Origin: an uncultured Acetatifactor sp.
GTDB lineage: Bacteria > Bacillota > Clostridia > Lachnospirales > Lachnospiraceae
Assembly (NCBI GenBank): GCA_910589035.1
Contig: CAJUSI010000070.1
Span: forward strand, 1-64,000
Reading direction: 5' to 3'
Length of the DNA stretch: 64,000 bases
Shown here: one piece after another, positions 14,505-22,869 of the stretch
Position numbering within the stretch: position 1 is the first letter of the stretch
Layout of the letters: each line of letters opens with the position of its first letter
Translations under genes and position numbers: made by a program
Notes under the pieces: model-generated
Told to the model about the DNA's origin: nothing
Seen by the model: only the letters and a program-made list of their open reading frames with translations
Databases searched by the model: none

Positions 14505-16061
14505 ATGAAAACATTGTATCTGGACTGCGGAATGGGAGCCGCAGGAGATATGCTTGCAGCGGCCCTGACGGAGCTGCTGCCGGATCCCGAAGACTTCATC
14601 CGGGAAGTAAACGCCCTTGGCATACCGGGGGTGCATATCAGGAGGGAGCCTTCCGTAAAATGCGGTATTACGGGCACTCATATTGCTGTGAGCGTGGACG
14701 GGATTGAAGAAGAGAGCGTTGACTATACCGGTCATGAAAATAGGGTAGAAGAGTCAATAGAATATAGCTGCCGAGCAGAAGCTGCACACAGCCAGGGCTG
14801 CATGAAAGAAGCCGTTCAAGGCCATGAAGGGGATACCGTACATGAGCATCCCCACAGCCATGAGTACACAGCGAAAGAATATCTTCACAGTCATGGAGAG
14901 GATGTATCACACGGACATACGCACAGCCACGAAGAGGATACTTTGCACGAACATCCTCACAGTCATAAAGCAGAGGCAAGGCATGAGCATCCCCACAGCC
15001 ATGAGGATGCAGCGCAAGAACATTTTCACAGTCATGGAGAGGATGTACCACACGGGCACCTGCACAGCCATGGAGGAGAATCCGGACATGAACATGGTCA
15101 TGTCCATCATCACAGCAGTCTGCATGATATCGAACATATTGTCCGGGATCATCTTGCCCTTCCCGCGAAGGTAAAGGAAGATATTCTGGCCGTATACGGA
15201 CTGATTGCGGAGGCGGAAAGTGCGGCCCACGGCGTCCCGGTGACGGAAATACATTTTCATGAGGTGGGAACCATGGATGCCGTTGCCGACATTGCCATGG
15301 TCTGCCTGCTGATGGACAGGCTTTCCCCGGACGAAGTCATTGCATCTCCCGTTCATGTGGGGAGCGGCCAGGTACGGTGCGCCCACGGTATCCTGCCGGT
15401 TCCGGCTCCCGCTACGGCTCACATCTTAAGGGATGTGCCCATTTATGGAGGGAAAGTGAAGGGAGAACTCTGTACGCCTACCGGCGCGGCCCTGCTGAAG
15501 CATTTTGCCGTCCGTTTTGGGGAAATGCCCGTGATGAAGCTTCAGGCTGCGGGCTACGGGATGGGGAAAAAGGACTTTGAAGCCGCCAACTGTGTCCGTG
15601 CCATGCTGGGGGAGACGGAGGGGGAAAATGACTTTGTCCTGGAGCTTTCCTGCAATGTGGACGATATGACGGCGGAAGCAGTGGGATTTGCCATGGAATG
15701 TTTTATGGCAGGAGGAGCGCTGGATGCTTATACCGTTTCCATAGGTATGAAAAAGTCCCGCCCCGGTATTCTGATCCGTGTGATCTGCAGGGAGCAGGAC
15801 AGGGAGAGGATGCTTGCCTTGCTTTTCCGGCATACTTCGACCATCGGCGTGCGGGAGATTAGAATAAGACGCCATGTGCTGGACCGGAGCATAACGGCTC
15901 TGGAAACTCCCTATGGGGTGGTGCACCGCAAAGAATCCTCCGGCCACGGGGTAACCAGGATAAAGTATGAATACGAGGATCTGGCCGCCATAGCCAGGGA
16001 GCGGGGAATGGGAATTGAGGATGTGAAGGAATGGCTGAAGGCAGAATCCCCGAAAGCCTGA
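14505..16061 (+). CDS. larC: Nickel insertase/cyclometallase with a His-rich insertion
   Basis: 518 aa; LarC proteins without long inserts are about 400-420 aa. LarC inserts Ni(II) into the bisthiocarboxylate nucleotide in a CTP-dependent step. Family segments: LYLDCGMGAAGDMLAAAL at the N-terminus, HFHEVGTMDAVADIAMVC, TPTGAALLKHF, and NVDDMTAEAVGFAMECFM in the C-terminal LarC2 part. Residues about 107-207 hold roughly 30 histidines in repeated HPHSHE / HSHGEDV / HGHTHSH blocks, a probable nickel store or delivery arm. LarC1 and LarC2 are joined in one frame here, with no need for the frameshift known in Lactobacillus. larA is not in this window. The ribosome site is GGAGTAGAAG. Confidence 0.95.
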   Translation: MKTLYLDCGMGAAGDMLAAALTELLPDPEDFIREVNALGIPGVHIRREPSVKCGITGTHIAVSVDGIEEESVDYTGHENRVEESIEYSCRAEAAHSQGCMKEAVQGHEGDTVHEHPHSHEYTAKEYLHSHGEDVSHGHTHSHEEDTLHEHPHSHKAEARHEHPHSHEDAAQEHFHSHGEDVPHGHLHSHGGESGHEHGHVHHHSSLHDIEHIVRDHLALPAKVKEDILAVYGLIAEAESAAHGVPVTEIHFHEVGTMDAVADIAMVCLLMDRLSPDEVIASPVHVGSGQVRCAHGILPVPAPATAHILRDVPIYGGKVKGELCTPTGAALLKHFAVRFGEMPVMKLQAAGYGMGKKDFEAANCVRAMLGETEGENDFVLELSCNVDDMTAEAVGFAMECFMAGGALDAYTVSIGMKKSRPGILIRVICREQDRERMLALLFRHTSTIGVREIRIRRHVLDRSITALETPYGVVHRKESSGHGVTRIKYEYEDLAAIARERGMGIEDVKEWLKAESPKA

Positions 16062-16112
16062 CACCCTTTATATGTAAAATGCAGGGAAACCGTCCGAAAG
16101 CGGATATTCAGG

Positions 16113-16200
16113 GCGCTGATAAAGCATGGAGTAAAAAGAGGGAAAATGATAAAAAGGGATTCGGAAGGCTCTGCATAAAGCAGAAAAGAGATTTCCGAAA
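16113..16200 (+). other. Leader element, copy A (upstream of the hydrogenase)
   Basis: About 90 bp closely similar to 17874-17968. It contains a nested hairpin: outer TCGGAA (16161-16166) with TTCCGA (16193-16198), and inner CTGC-ATAAA-GCAG (16171-16183). It ends 65 nt before the hydrogenase ATG. No known riboswitch class matches. It may be a cis-regulatory RNA or a small dispersed repeat. Confidence 0.5.
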
Positions 16201-16264
16201 AGTCCGATGAAAAGCAGTCTGGAGATGCAGAGAGTATACTATATTAAAAAAGGAGGCCGGAAAT

Positions 16265-17770
16265 ATGAGCGGAATGAGAGGAATCGATACCCCAGTAAGG
16301 CAGCGAAGAAGGAGAGTTTTCAAGGAGGTAGCCAATCTGGCATACAATTCATCCAATTTGAAGGACGACATGGAAGCGCTTCCCTACAAGATTGTGGATT
16401 ATGAAGAGCCCCTGTATTGGGAGAGCGTCTACCGCGACCGGGCGATTATCCGGGAACGGCTCCGTCTGGCCATGGGGATGAGTCTGCGGCCGGAGAACAG
16501 GGAACACCCGGGGCACCTGACTCAGGGGCTGGAGGAGAGCAATATCAGCGAAAAATATTATGAACCGCCTCTGATGCAGGTGATCCCATCCGCCTGCAAT
16601 GCCTGCCCGGAGAATCTCTATGAAGTCACCGATTCCTGCATGGGCTGTGTGGCACACCCCTGTCACAGCGTATGTCCCAAAGGTGCGATCTCCATGAAGG
16701 ACGGAAAATCCGTCATTGATCAGGAAAAGTGCATTAAATGCGGAAAGTGTAAGGATGTCTGCCCTTATGACGCCATCTGTCATAAGGAACGTCCCTGTAA
16801 GGCTGCGTGCGGCGTAAACGCCATTCAGTCCGATAAATATGGACGCGCCTGTATAGATAACGATATGTGCGTTTCCTGCGGAATGTGCATGGTAAGCTGT
16901 CCTTTCGGCGCCATTGCCGACAAGTCCCAGATTTTCCAGCTGATACGGGCCATGCAGTCGGGAAAACAGGTTATTGCCCAGGTGGCGCCTGCATTTGTGG
17001 GACAGTTCGGCCCGAAGGTGACACCGGAAATGTTTAAAACCGCCCTGAAGGAGCTGGGATTTGCGGAGGTGTATGAGACGGCCCTGGGAGCGGACCTTGG
17101 CTGTATGGCGGAGGCGGAGCATTATGTCAGAGAGGTTGCCACCGGAAATCAGTCCTTCGCGCTGACTTCCTGCTGTCCTTCCTGGTCGGTGATGGCAAAG
17201 CATCTGTTCCCCCAGACCATTGACAAAATCAGCAATGAGCTGACACCCATGGTGGCTACGGCAAGGATTATCAAAAAGGATTATCCGGATGCGTCCGTGG
17301 TATTTATCGGTCCCTGCGCATCCAAGAAGCTGGAGGCCAGCCGGAGGACGATACGGTCTGATGTGGATTTCGTCATCACATTTGAAGAACTCACCGGAAT
17401 GTTTGAGGCGAAGGGAATTCTGCTGGATGAGATCCGGGCCATGGATGAGATGGAGGACGCCACCGGGGCCGGCAGGGGCTACGGCGTTGCGGGAGGAGTC
17501 GCCAGCGCCATAGAGGAATGCATCAAGACCTATTATCCCGGAACGGAAGTGAAAATCGAACATGCGGAAGGGCTTTCGGAATGTAGAAAAATTCTTCTGC
17601 TTGCCAAGGCAGGCAAAAAGGAGGGCTGTCTGATAGAGGGGATGGCCTGTCCCGGTGGCTGCATAGCAGGAGCCGGAACGAATATTGCCATATCTCAGGC
17701 GGCAAAGGAGGTGGCGAAGTTCAAGGCCCAGGCAAAGGAAGCGGTGCCGAAGGAGGATTCTCAGGAATAA
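16265..17770 (+). CDS. Monomeric [FeFe] hydrogenase, group B-like
   Basis: 501 aa. Residues ~108-137 and 156-216 carry Cys clusters for several Fe-S centres (CNACPENL, CMGCVAHPCHSVCP, CIKCGKCKDVCP, CVSCGMCMVSCP). The C-terminal H-cluster domain has the three signatures: TSCCPSW (301-307), PCASKKLE (350-357) and EGMACPGGC (458-466). P2 has GPC rather than MPC and the N-terminus lacks a [2Fe-2S] domain, which fits group B enzymes of Clostridia. It should oxidise or evolve H2 with ferredoxin; physiological direction unknown. AGGAGG is 9 nt before the ATG. HydEFG maturases are not in the window. Confidence 0.88.
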   Translation: MSGMRGIDTPVRQRRRRVFKEVANLAYNSSNLKDDMEALPYKIVDYEEPLYWESVYRDRAIIRERLRLAMGMSLRPENREHPGHLTQGLEESNISEKYYEPPLMQVIPSACNACPENLYEVTDSCMGCVAHPCHSVCPKGAISMKDGKSVIDQEKCIKCGKCKDVCPYDAICHKERPCKAACGVNAIQSDKYGRACIDNDMCVSCGMCMVSCPFGAIADKSQIFQLIRAMQSGKQVIAQVAPAFVGQFGPKVTPEMFKTALKELGFAEVYETALGADLGCMAEAEHYVREVATGNQSFALTSCCPSWSVMAKHLFPQTIDKISNELTPMVATARIIKKDYPDASVVFIGPCASKKLEASRRTIRSDVDFVITFEELTGMFEAKGILLDEIRAMDEMEDATGAGRGYGVAGGVASAIEECIKTYYPGTEVKIEHAEGLSECRKILLLAKAGKKEGCLIEGMACPGGCIAGAGTNIAISQAAKEVAKFKAQAKEAVPKEDSQE

Positions 17771-17873
17771 CTGCCTCTGATCCTTTTATATAAAACGGGA
17801 AAAATATACGTATTTCAATACGGATAACGGAAAGCGAGTTGTACAGGCTCTCGGGGGCCGGACAGGCAAAATC

Positions 17874-17968
17874 AGGACTTTGATAAACCGCGGGGCAGGA
17901 AAGAGGGGGAACCGATGTAAAAGGGTTCCGGAAAGCTCTGCAGGATGCAGAAGAGAGATTTCGAGAGT
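17874..17968 (+). other. Leader element, copy B (upstream of the 92-aa ORF)
   Basis: Similar to copy A (16113-16200) along its length. The inner hairpin CTGC-AGGAT-GCAG keeps the stem and changes the loop; the outer stem is weaker (CGGAAA against TTTCG). It sits about 55 nt before the next ORF. Confidence 0.5.
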
Positions 17969-18022
17969 TTATTTACCGGAAAAGGGGGGCAGAGCCGGAA
18001 CGGCAAATGCGGGCGATATAAT

Positions 18023-18301
18023 ATGGAAGAAGTGAAGATGATAATCTCCTGCGTGGTGACAAAGGGAGACAGGAAAATGGTCAGGGTATCCTTCCTGCGG
18101 GGAACGGAGGGGCATTCCATGGAAAAAGGTCATTCCGTGGATTATGCGGAAGGAATCCTGCCCGAGGGCATAATAGAGAAATCCCGGGGCTTCACGGAGG
18201 AAGAGGTGGTACGGCTGGAAAAATACATGCGTGCCAACAGACAGGATATTCTGCGCCGGGCAAAGGAGATCGACCCTTTGAGAAACTGGATGGACGGATA
18301 A
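18023..18301 (+). CDS. Hypothetical protein, 92 aa
   Basis: The frame encodes EEVKMIISCVVTKGDRKMVRVSFLRG..., then EGILPEGIIEKSRGFTEEEVVRLEKYM and a closing PLRNWMDG. It looks like a small soluble alpha/beta protein. Start is uncertain: ATG 18023 lacks a clear ribosome site, whereas ATG 18038 (MIISCVV...) is preceded by GGAAGAAG. I do not recognise a family. It lies between the hydrogenase and the aldolase gene, with leader element B in front, so co-regulation with the hydrogenase is possible. Confidence 0.6.
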   Translation: MEEVKMIISCVVTKGDRKMVRVSFLRGTEGHSMEKGHSVDYAEGILPEGIIEKSRGFTEEEVVRLEKYMRANRQDILRRAKEIDPLRNWMDG

Positions 18302-18371
18302 CGGCGGATTATCGGATAAGGCGGTATGCCGCAGAGGGAATTCGCAAAAGCAGTTTCTTTCCTAAAAGTAC

Positions 18372-18400
18372 TTGACTTTTACACTTTAAATCACTAAAAT
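18372..18400 (+). promoter_or_regulatory. Sigma-A promoter for the aldolase-like gene
   Basis: TTGACT (18372-18377), 17-nt spacer, TAAAAT (18395-18400). It gives a 5' leader of about 130 nt before the ATG at 18539; nothing recognisable was seen in that leader. Confidence 0.75.
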
Positions 18401-18538
18401 TATAAAAAGCAGAAGGCATGGGCTGGCTTGCACATGTTGCTTTGCCGCGGGGGTGTTTGCTGGATAATCAGGTCAAAACTATGGGAAACAGATATTGGAT
18501 AGCGCAGAGAAGCGTTTCCGGAAAAGGAGCAGACTATC

Positions 18539-19510
18539 ATGAAAGAGATATCAAATCTAATCGCATACCGCCCGGATGTCAAGGTGGTGGATGCCACGCT
18601 GCGGGACGGCGGGCTGGTGAATAATTTTTACTTTACCGATGAATTCGTGAAGGCACTTTACCTGGCGAACCTCCGGGCCGGGGTGGACTATATGGAGTTC
18701 GGCTACAAGGCCTCCACGGAAATGTTCGACGAGAGCAAATTCGGCAAGTGGAAATTCAGCAGGGACGAGGATATCCGGAAGATCGTTGGGGAGAACGCCA
18801 CGGACTTAAAGGTCTCGGTGATGGCGGATGTGGGCAGATGTGAGAAAACGGACATCATCGACCGGGCGGACAGCCCCATTGATATGATCCGGGTGGCCAC
18901 CTATGTGAACACCATCCCGGGGGCGGTGGACCTGATCGAGGACGCCAAGCGCAAGGGATATGAGGTCTGCTGCAATATCATGGCCATCTCCCATTCCCTG
19001 GAGGGAGAGCTGCGGGCCGCCCTGGAGATTCTGGGGCAGTCGCCGGTGGATGTGCTCTACATCGTGGACAGCTACGGCGCCATGTACCCGGAGCAGATTG
19101 CCCGCTTTGCGGATATGTACCTGGAAGCAGCCGCCAAATACGGCAAGAAGGTGGGAATCCACGCCCACAACAACCAGCAGCTTGCTTTCGCCAACACCAT
19201 CGAGGCGGTGGGAGACGGCGTGGACTGGTTAGACGCCACTTACGCCTCCATGGGAAGGGGAGCAGGAAACTGTGCCATGGAGCTGCTGCTAGGGTTCCTG
19301 CGCAATCCCAAGTACAATATCTATCCCGCCATCCAGTTTGTGGATAAGTATATGACGCAGCTAAGGGAAGAGGGCGTGGTCTGGGGTTACGATCTGCAGT
19401 ACCTGCTGACAGGCCTCTTGAACCAGCATCCCAGGGCCGCTATTCAGTTTACCAAGGAGAAACGGTCCGACTATACGGAATTCTACAGGGAGATGGTGTC
19501 CCAAGAGTAA
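18539..19510 (+). CDS. Aldolase catalytic-domain protein (HMGL/DmpG-like TIM barrel)
   Basis: 323 aa. VDATLRDGGLVNNFYF is the DxTLRDG metal-binding and catalytic motif of HMG-CoA lyase, isopropylmalate synthase and 4-hydroxy-2-oxovalerate aldolase. VDSYGAMYPEQIARF and GIHAHNNQQLAFANT supply the barrel's other metal ligands (H-x-H-N). There is no C-terminal regulatory or communication domain, so it is neither LeuA nor a full DmpG. The reaction cannot be fixed; a retro-aldol or acyl-condensation on a 2-oxo acid is likely. AAAGGAG precedes the ATG. Codons end in C or G more often than in flanking genes. Confidence 0.85.
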   Translation: MKEISNLIAYRPDVKVVDATLRDGGLVNNFYFTDEFVKALYLANLRAGVDYMEFGYKASTEMFDESKFGKWKFSRDEDIRKIVGENATDLKVSVMADVGRCEKTDIIDRADSPIDMIRVATYVNTIPGAVDLIEDAKRKGYEVCCNIMAISHSLEGELRAALEILGQSPVDVLYIVDSYGAMYPEQIARFADMYLEAAAKYGKKVGIHAHNNQQLAFANTIEAVGDGVDWLDATYASMGRGAGNCAMELLLGFLRNPKYNIYPAIQFVDKYMTQLREEGVVWGYDLQYLLTGLLNQHPRAAIQFTKEKRSDYTEFYREMVSQE

Positions 19511-19621
19511 GGAGAGGGCAAGCGATTTGTCTGAACTGCTACGGCGGAAGGAAAGCCCGGCCGGTGCGAAGAGCCGGGGGATATGGCAGACAGAAGCGGA
19601 TATCAGAAACGGAGGCAGAAG

Positions 19622-20959
19622 ATGAGCGAGAGGGTCTATATAAAGGACATAGCCGGGAAAATCGGCTCGGAAGTGAAGATTCAGGGATTCGCGGAAAATG
19701 TCCGCAACAGCAAATCCATGCTGTTCATCGTCTTAAAGGATATCACCGGAAAGGTGCAGATTACCCTGGAGAAGGAAAAGACGCCCGAATTGGCGGAGCA
19801 GCTGGAAGCAGTGACCAACGACTCCGTCCTGACCGTAATCGGCCAGGTGGCGGAGAATGAATACGTAAAGCTGGGCGGCATCGAAATCATTCCCAGTGAG
19901 GTCTACATCGAGAGTATCGCGGAGGCTCTGCCCATTGCCAGAAAGGAGATTCCCGCCACCAAAAAGAAAAAAGCTGTAGAGCGCTCCAGCATAGACCAGC
20001 GCATCGACTACCGCTGGATCGACCTGCGGACAGAGGAGAATCAATTGATGTTCCAGGTGCAGACAGCCTTGGTGAACGCCATGAGACAGTACCTTCTGGC
20101 AGAGAGCTTCATCGAGATCCATACCCCCAAGCTGATTGGGGCGGCCAGCGAGAGCGGGGCAGACGTGTTCGAGGTGGAATACTTCGACAGGAAAGCCTAT
20201 CTGGCCCAGAGCCCTCAGTTCTACAAGCAGATGGCCATGGCCAGTGGATTCGAGCGCATCTTTGAGGTGGGGCCGGTATTCCGGGCGGAGAAGTCCTTCA
20301 CCAGCAAACACACCACGGAATTCACGGGCTTCGACCTGGAATTCAGCTATATCGACTCCTTCCGCGACGTGATGAGGATGGAAGAGAACCTCCTGCGGGC
20401 AGGCATAGAGGCCGTCCGCGAGAAATACGGAGAGCGGATAAAGGAGTTGTTCGGCATGGAAGTCATCGTGCCCGATACGCCCTTCCCCGTGGTCACCCTG
20501 AAGGAGTTGTACCAGGGGCTGGAGCAGGACTTCGGGTACACGGTGGAGGAGTCCGAGAAGGGCGACCTTACCACGGACGCGGAGCGGCTGAGCTTCAAAT
20601 GGGTGAAGAAGCACTATGGCCACGAATTCCTGTTCGTGACGGATTACAGCGCCCAGAAGCGGGCATTCTATCATATGAGGGACGAGAACGGGGTGCCCCA
20701 GGGGTACGATCTTGTGTGGCGGGGCGTGGAGATCACCACCGGGGCCCAGCGAGAGCACCGCTACGAAGTGCTGAAAAAGCAGGCGAAGGAAAAAGGCCTG
20801 GCGGAGGACGTGAAGTTCTACCTGGAATTCTTCCGGTACGGATGCCCTCCCCACGGCGGCTTCGGCATCGGCGTGGACAGGCTGACCATGCTGCTCATGG
20901 GCCTGACCATCAAGGATGCAATGTTCCTCTTCCGCGGGCCCAACCGTTTGACGCCTTAG
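19622..20959 (+). CDS. aspS: Aspartate--tRNA(Asp/Asn) ligase, archaeal/eukaryal type
   Basis: 445 aa, class II. It has an N-terminal OB-fold anticodon-binding domain (VKIQGFAENVRNSKSMLFIV), motif 2 (FRAEKSFTSKHTTEFTGFDLE) and motif 3 (GIGVDRLTMLLMGL). It is shorter than bacterial AspRS (~590 aa) and lacks the bacterial GAD insertion, marking the archaeal/eukaryal type. Such enzymes in Clostridia are often non-discriminating and charge tRNA(Asn) with Asp for later amidation by GatCAB. AsnRS would also be of this size but the LAQSPQFYKQMAMASGFERI segment and family resemblance favour AspRS. ATG 19622 follows GGAGG. Confidence 0.85.
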   Translation: MSERVYIKDIAGKIGSEVKIQGFAENVRNSKSMLFIVLKDITGKVQITLEKEKTPELAEQLEAVTNDSVLTVIGQVAENEYVKLGGIEIIPSEVYIESIAEALPIARKEIPATKKKKAVERSSIDQRIDYRWIDLRTEENQLMFQVQTALVNAMRQYLLAESFIEIHTPKLIGAASESGADVFEVEYFDRKAYLAQSPQFYKQMAMASGFERIFEVGPVFRAEKSFTSKHTTEFTGFDLEFSYIDSFRDVMRMEENLLRAGIEAVREKYGERIKELFGMEVIVPDTPFPVVTLKELYQGLEQDFGYTVEESEKGDLTTDAERLSFKWVKKHYGHEFLFVTDYSAQKRAFYHMRDENGVPQGYDLVWRGVEITTGAQREHRYEVLKKQAKEKGLAEDVKFYLEFFRYGCPPHGGFGIGVDRLTMLLMGLTIKDAMFLFRGPNRLTP

Positions 20960-20962
20960 GTG

Positions 20963-20991
20963 TTGCATTTCCCTCCTAAAATGTGTATACT
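20963..20991 (+). promoter_or_regulatory. Sigma-A promoter for metY
   Basis: TTGCAT (20963-20968), 17-nt spacer, TATACT (20986-20991), 55 nt before the metY start. Confidence 0.75.
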
Positions 20992-21045
20992 GGAAGACAA
21001 GTTTTACCAATGAGGATAAACAACATATTTCAGGAGGAGACCAAC

Positions 21046-22317
21046 ATGAAAATCGACAGCATATGCGTACAGGGCGGCTACACGCCGGGAAACGGGGAAC
21101 CGCGTCAGATTCCCATTATCCAGAGCACTACCTTCAAATACAACACCAGCGAGGAGATGGGGAAGCTTTTCGACCTGGAGGCCAGCGGTTACTTCTACAC
21201 CAGGCTCCAGAACCCCACCAACGACTATGTGGCGGCCAAGATTGCCCAGCTGGAGGGCGGCACCGCGGCGATGCTGACCAGCAGCGGACAGGCCGCTAAT
21301 TTCTATGCGCTTTTCAATATATGCAGCTGCGGCGACCACATCGTCTCCTCCAGCACCATCTACGGCGGCACCTTCAACCTGATCTCCGTCACCATGAAGA
21401 AGATGGGTATCGACGTGACCTTTGTGAGCCCGGATGCCACGGAGGAGGAACTGAACGCTGCTTTCAGGGAGAATACGAAGGCAGTGTTCGGCGAGACCAT
21501 CGCCAACCCGGCCCTGACCGTGCTGGACATCGAGAAATTCGCAGGATGCGCCCATGCCCATGGGGTTCCCCTGATCATCGACAATACCTTCGCCACCCCC
21601 GTCAACTGCCGTCCCTTTGAGTGGGGAGCTGATATCGTGACCCATTCCACCACCAAGTACATGGACGGGCACGGCGCGGCGGTGGGCGGAGCCATCGTGG
21701 ACAGCGGCAGGTTCGACTGGATGGCCCACGCGGACAAGTATCCCGGTCTGTGCACCCCGGACGACAGCTACCACGGCATCACCTACGCGGAGAAGTTCGG
21801 GAAAGAGGGCGCTTTCATCACCAAGTGCACCGCACAGCTCATGAGGGATTTCGGCTCCATCCAGAGCCCCCAGAACGCCTTTATCCTGAACCTGGGGCTG
21901 GAAAGCCTCCATGTGCGCATGCAGCGGCACTGTGAGAACGGCCTGGCGGTGGCGGAATTCCTCTCCGGGCATCCAAAGGTAGCCTATGTGAACTACTGCG
22001 GCCTGCCGGGAGATAAGTATTATCCGCTGGCTCAGAAATACCTGCCGAAGGGCAGCTGCGGCGTGGTCTCCTTCGGCCTGAAGGGCGGCAGGGAGGCGGC
22101 CGGCAGCTTCATGAAGAACCTGAAGATCGCGGCCATCGAGACCCATGTGGCGGATGCCCGCACCTGCTGCCTGAACCCGGCCTCCAGCACCCACCGCCAG
22201 ATGACGGACGAGCAGCTGAAGGAAGCGGGCGTGCCCGCGGAGCTGATCCGCATCAGCTGCGGAATCGAGGACAAGGAAGACCTGATTGCGGATATCGCCC
22301 AGGCTCTGGAGGCCTGA
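21046..22317 (+). CDS. metY: O-acetylhomoserine sulfhydrylase (PLP enzyme)
   Basis: 423 aa. A Cys/Met-metabolism PLP enzyme that makes homocysteine from O-acetylhomoserine and sulfide. The N-terminus IPIIQSTTFKYNTSEEM, YFYTRLQNPTNDYVAAKIAQ, and the PLP lysine in THSTTKYMDGHG identify it. The C-terminal LNPASSTHRQMTDEQL and RISCGIEDKEDLIADI are standard. The length and a long insertion after the PLP lysine (ADKYPGLCTPDDSYHG) point to MetY rather than MetB/MetC. ATG 21046 has AGGAGGAG 8 nt upstream; a longer in-frame start at 20983 overlaps the promoter and is rejected. Confidence 0.93.
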   Translation: MKIDSICVQGGYTPGNGEPRQIPIIQSTTFKYNTSEEMGKLFDLEASGYFYTRLQNPTNDYVAAKIAQLEGGTAAMLTSSGQAANFYALFNICSCGDHIVSSSTIYGGTFNLISVTMKKMGIDVTFVSPDATEEELNAAFRENTKAVFGETIANPALTVLDIEKFAGCAHAHGVPLIIDNTFATPVNCRPFEWGADIVTHSTTKYMDGHGAAVGGAIVDSGRFDWMAHADKYPGLCTPDDSYHGITYAEKFGKEGAFITKCTAQLMRDFGSIQSPQNAFILNLGLESLHVRMQRHCENGLAVAEFLSGHPKVAYVNYCGLPGDKYYPLAQKYLPKGSCGVVSFGLKGGREAAGSFMKNLKIAAIETHVADARTCCLNPASSTHRQMTDEQLKEAGVPAELIRISCGIEDKEDLIADIAQALEA

Positions 22318-22509
22318 GCGGCTTTGCAGGTATCCGAAGCGCAGGCGGAGAAGCGGACCGAATGGGGCCGCGTGCGGCATAGGACATGGTTCGCAGGGCA
22401 CAGCGCCGAGGAACAGACTGTATAGCCCGGGTCGGGGATTGATTGACCGGGCAATGCGGCCTGAGGACTCCGGTTCACAGCGGCCGGTAAGCCTGGGGAG
22501 GTGGCAGAT

Positions 22510-22857
22510 TTGGAGATATTTGGTAAGAATAACAAAATGGAATGTAAGGAATTTGAAAGGCGCATTCCGGATTATCTTGCTAAAAAGCTGGATTATCCTG
22601 CCCTGAAGCTTTTTCTTGAGCATTTGGACGAATGCGCGGACTGTCGGGAAGAGCTGGATATCCAGTTCCTGGTGGCGGAAGGCATGCACAGGCTGGCGGA
22701 GGGAAATGCGTTTGACCTGCAGACGGAGCTGGGGCAGAGGCTGGAGGAGACACGGAAGACCCTTCGCCTTCACGACGCATTCCTTTGTCTGGGGATTTGC
22801 ATGGAGCTTGCGGCGCTGGGAATGCTGGCGTCCATAGTCATCTGGATTTTATTGTAA
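22510..22857 (+). CDS. Zinc-finger (ZAS/HC2) membrane protein
   Basis: About 115 aa. The N-terminal half carries H-x3-C-x2-C (HLDECADC) within CKEFERRIPDYLAKKLD..., the layout of anti-sigma-type zinc-binding (ZAS/putative zf-HC2) domains. One C-terminal hydrophobic helix (LGICMELAALGMLASIVIWILL) anchors it. The start is uncertain: TTG 22510 has GGGGAGG at a good distance; ATG 22537 has none. No sigma factor lies next to it; polA begins 12 bp downstream, so it is probably first in a polA-coaE transcript. An anti-sigma role is possible but not shown. Confidence 0.75.
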   Translation: MEIFGKNNKMECKEFERRIPDYLAKKLDYPALKLFLEHLDECADCREELDIQFLVAEGMHRLAEGNAFDLQTELGQRLEETRKTLRLHDAFLCLGICMELAALGMLASIVIWILL

Positions 22858-22869
22858 AGGCGGTAGAAT

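Noticed and set aside
14668..15051. Minus-strand ORF rich in His/Leu/Tyr opposite larC
   Set aside because: Mirror of the His-codon repeats; larC is a secure gene on the other strand.
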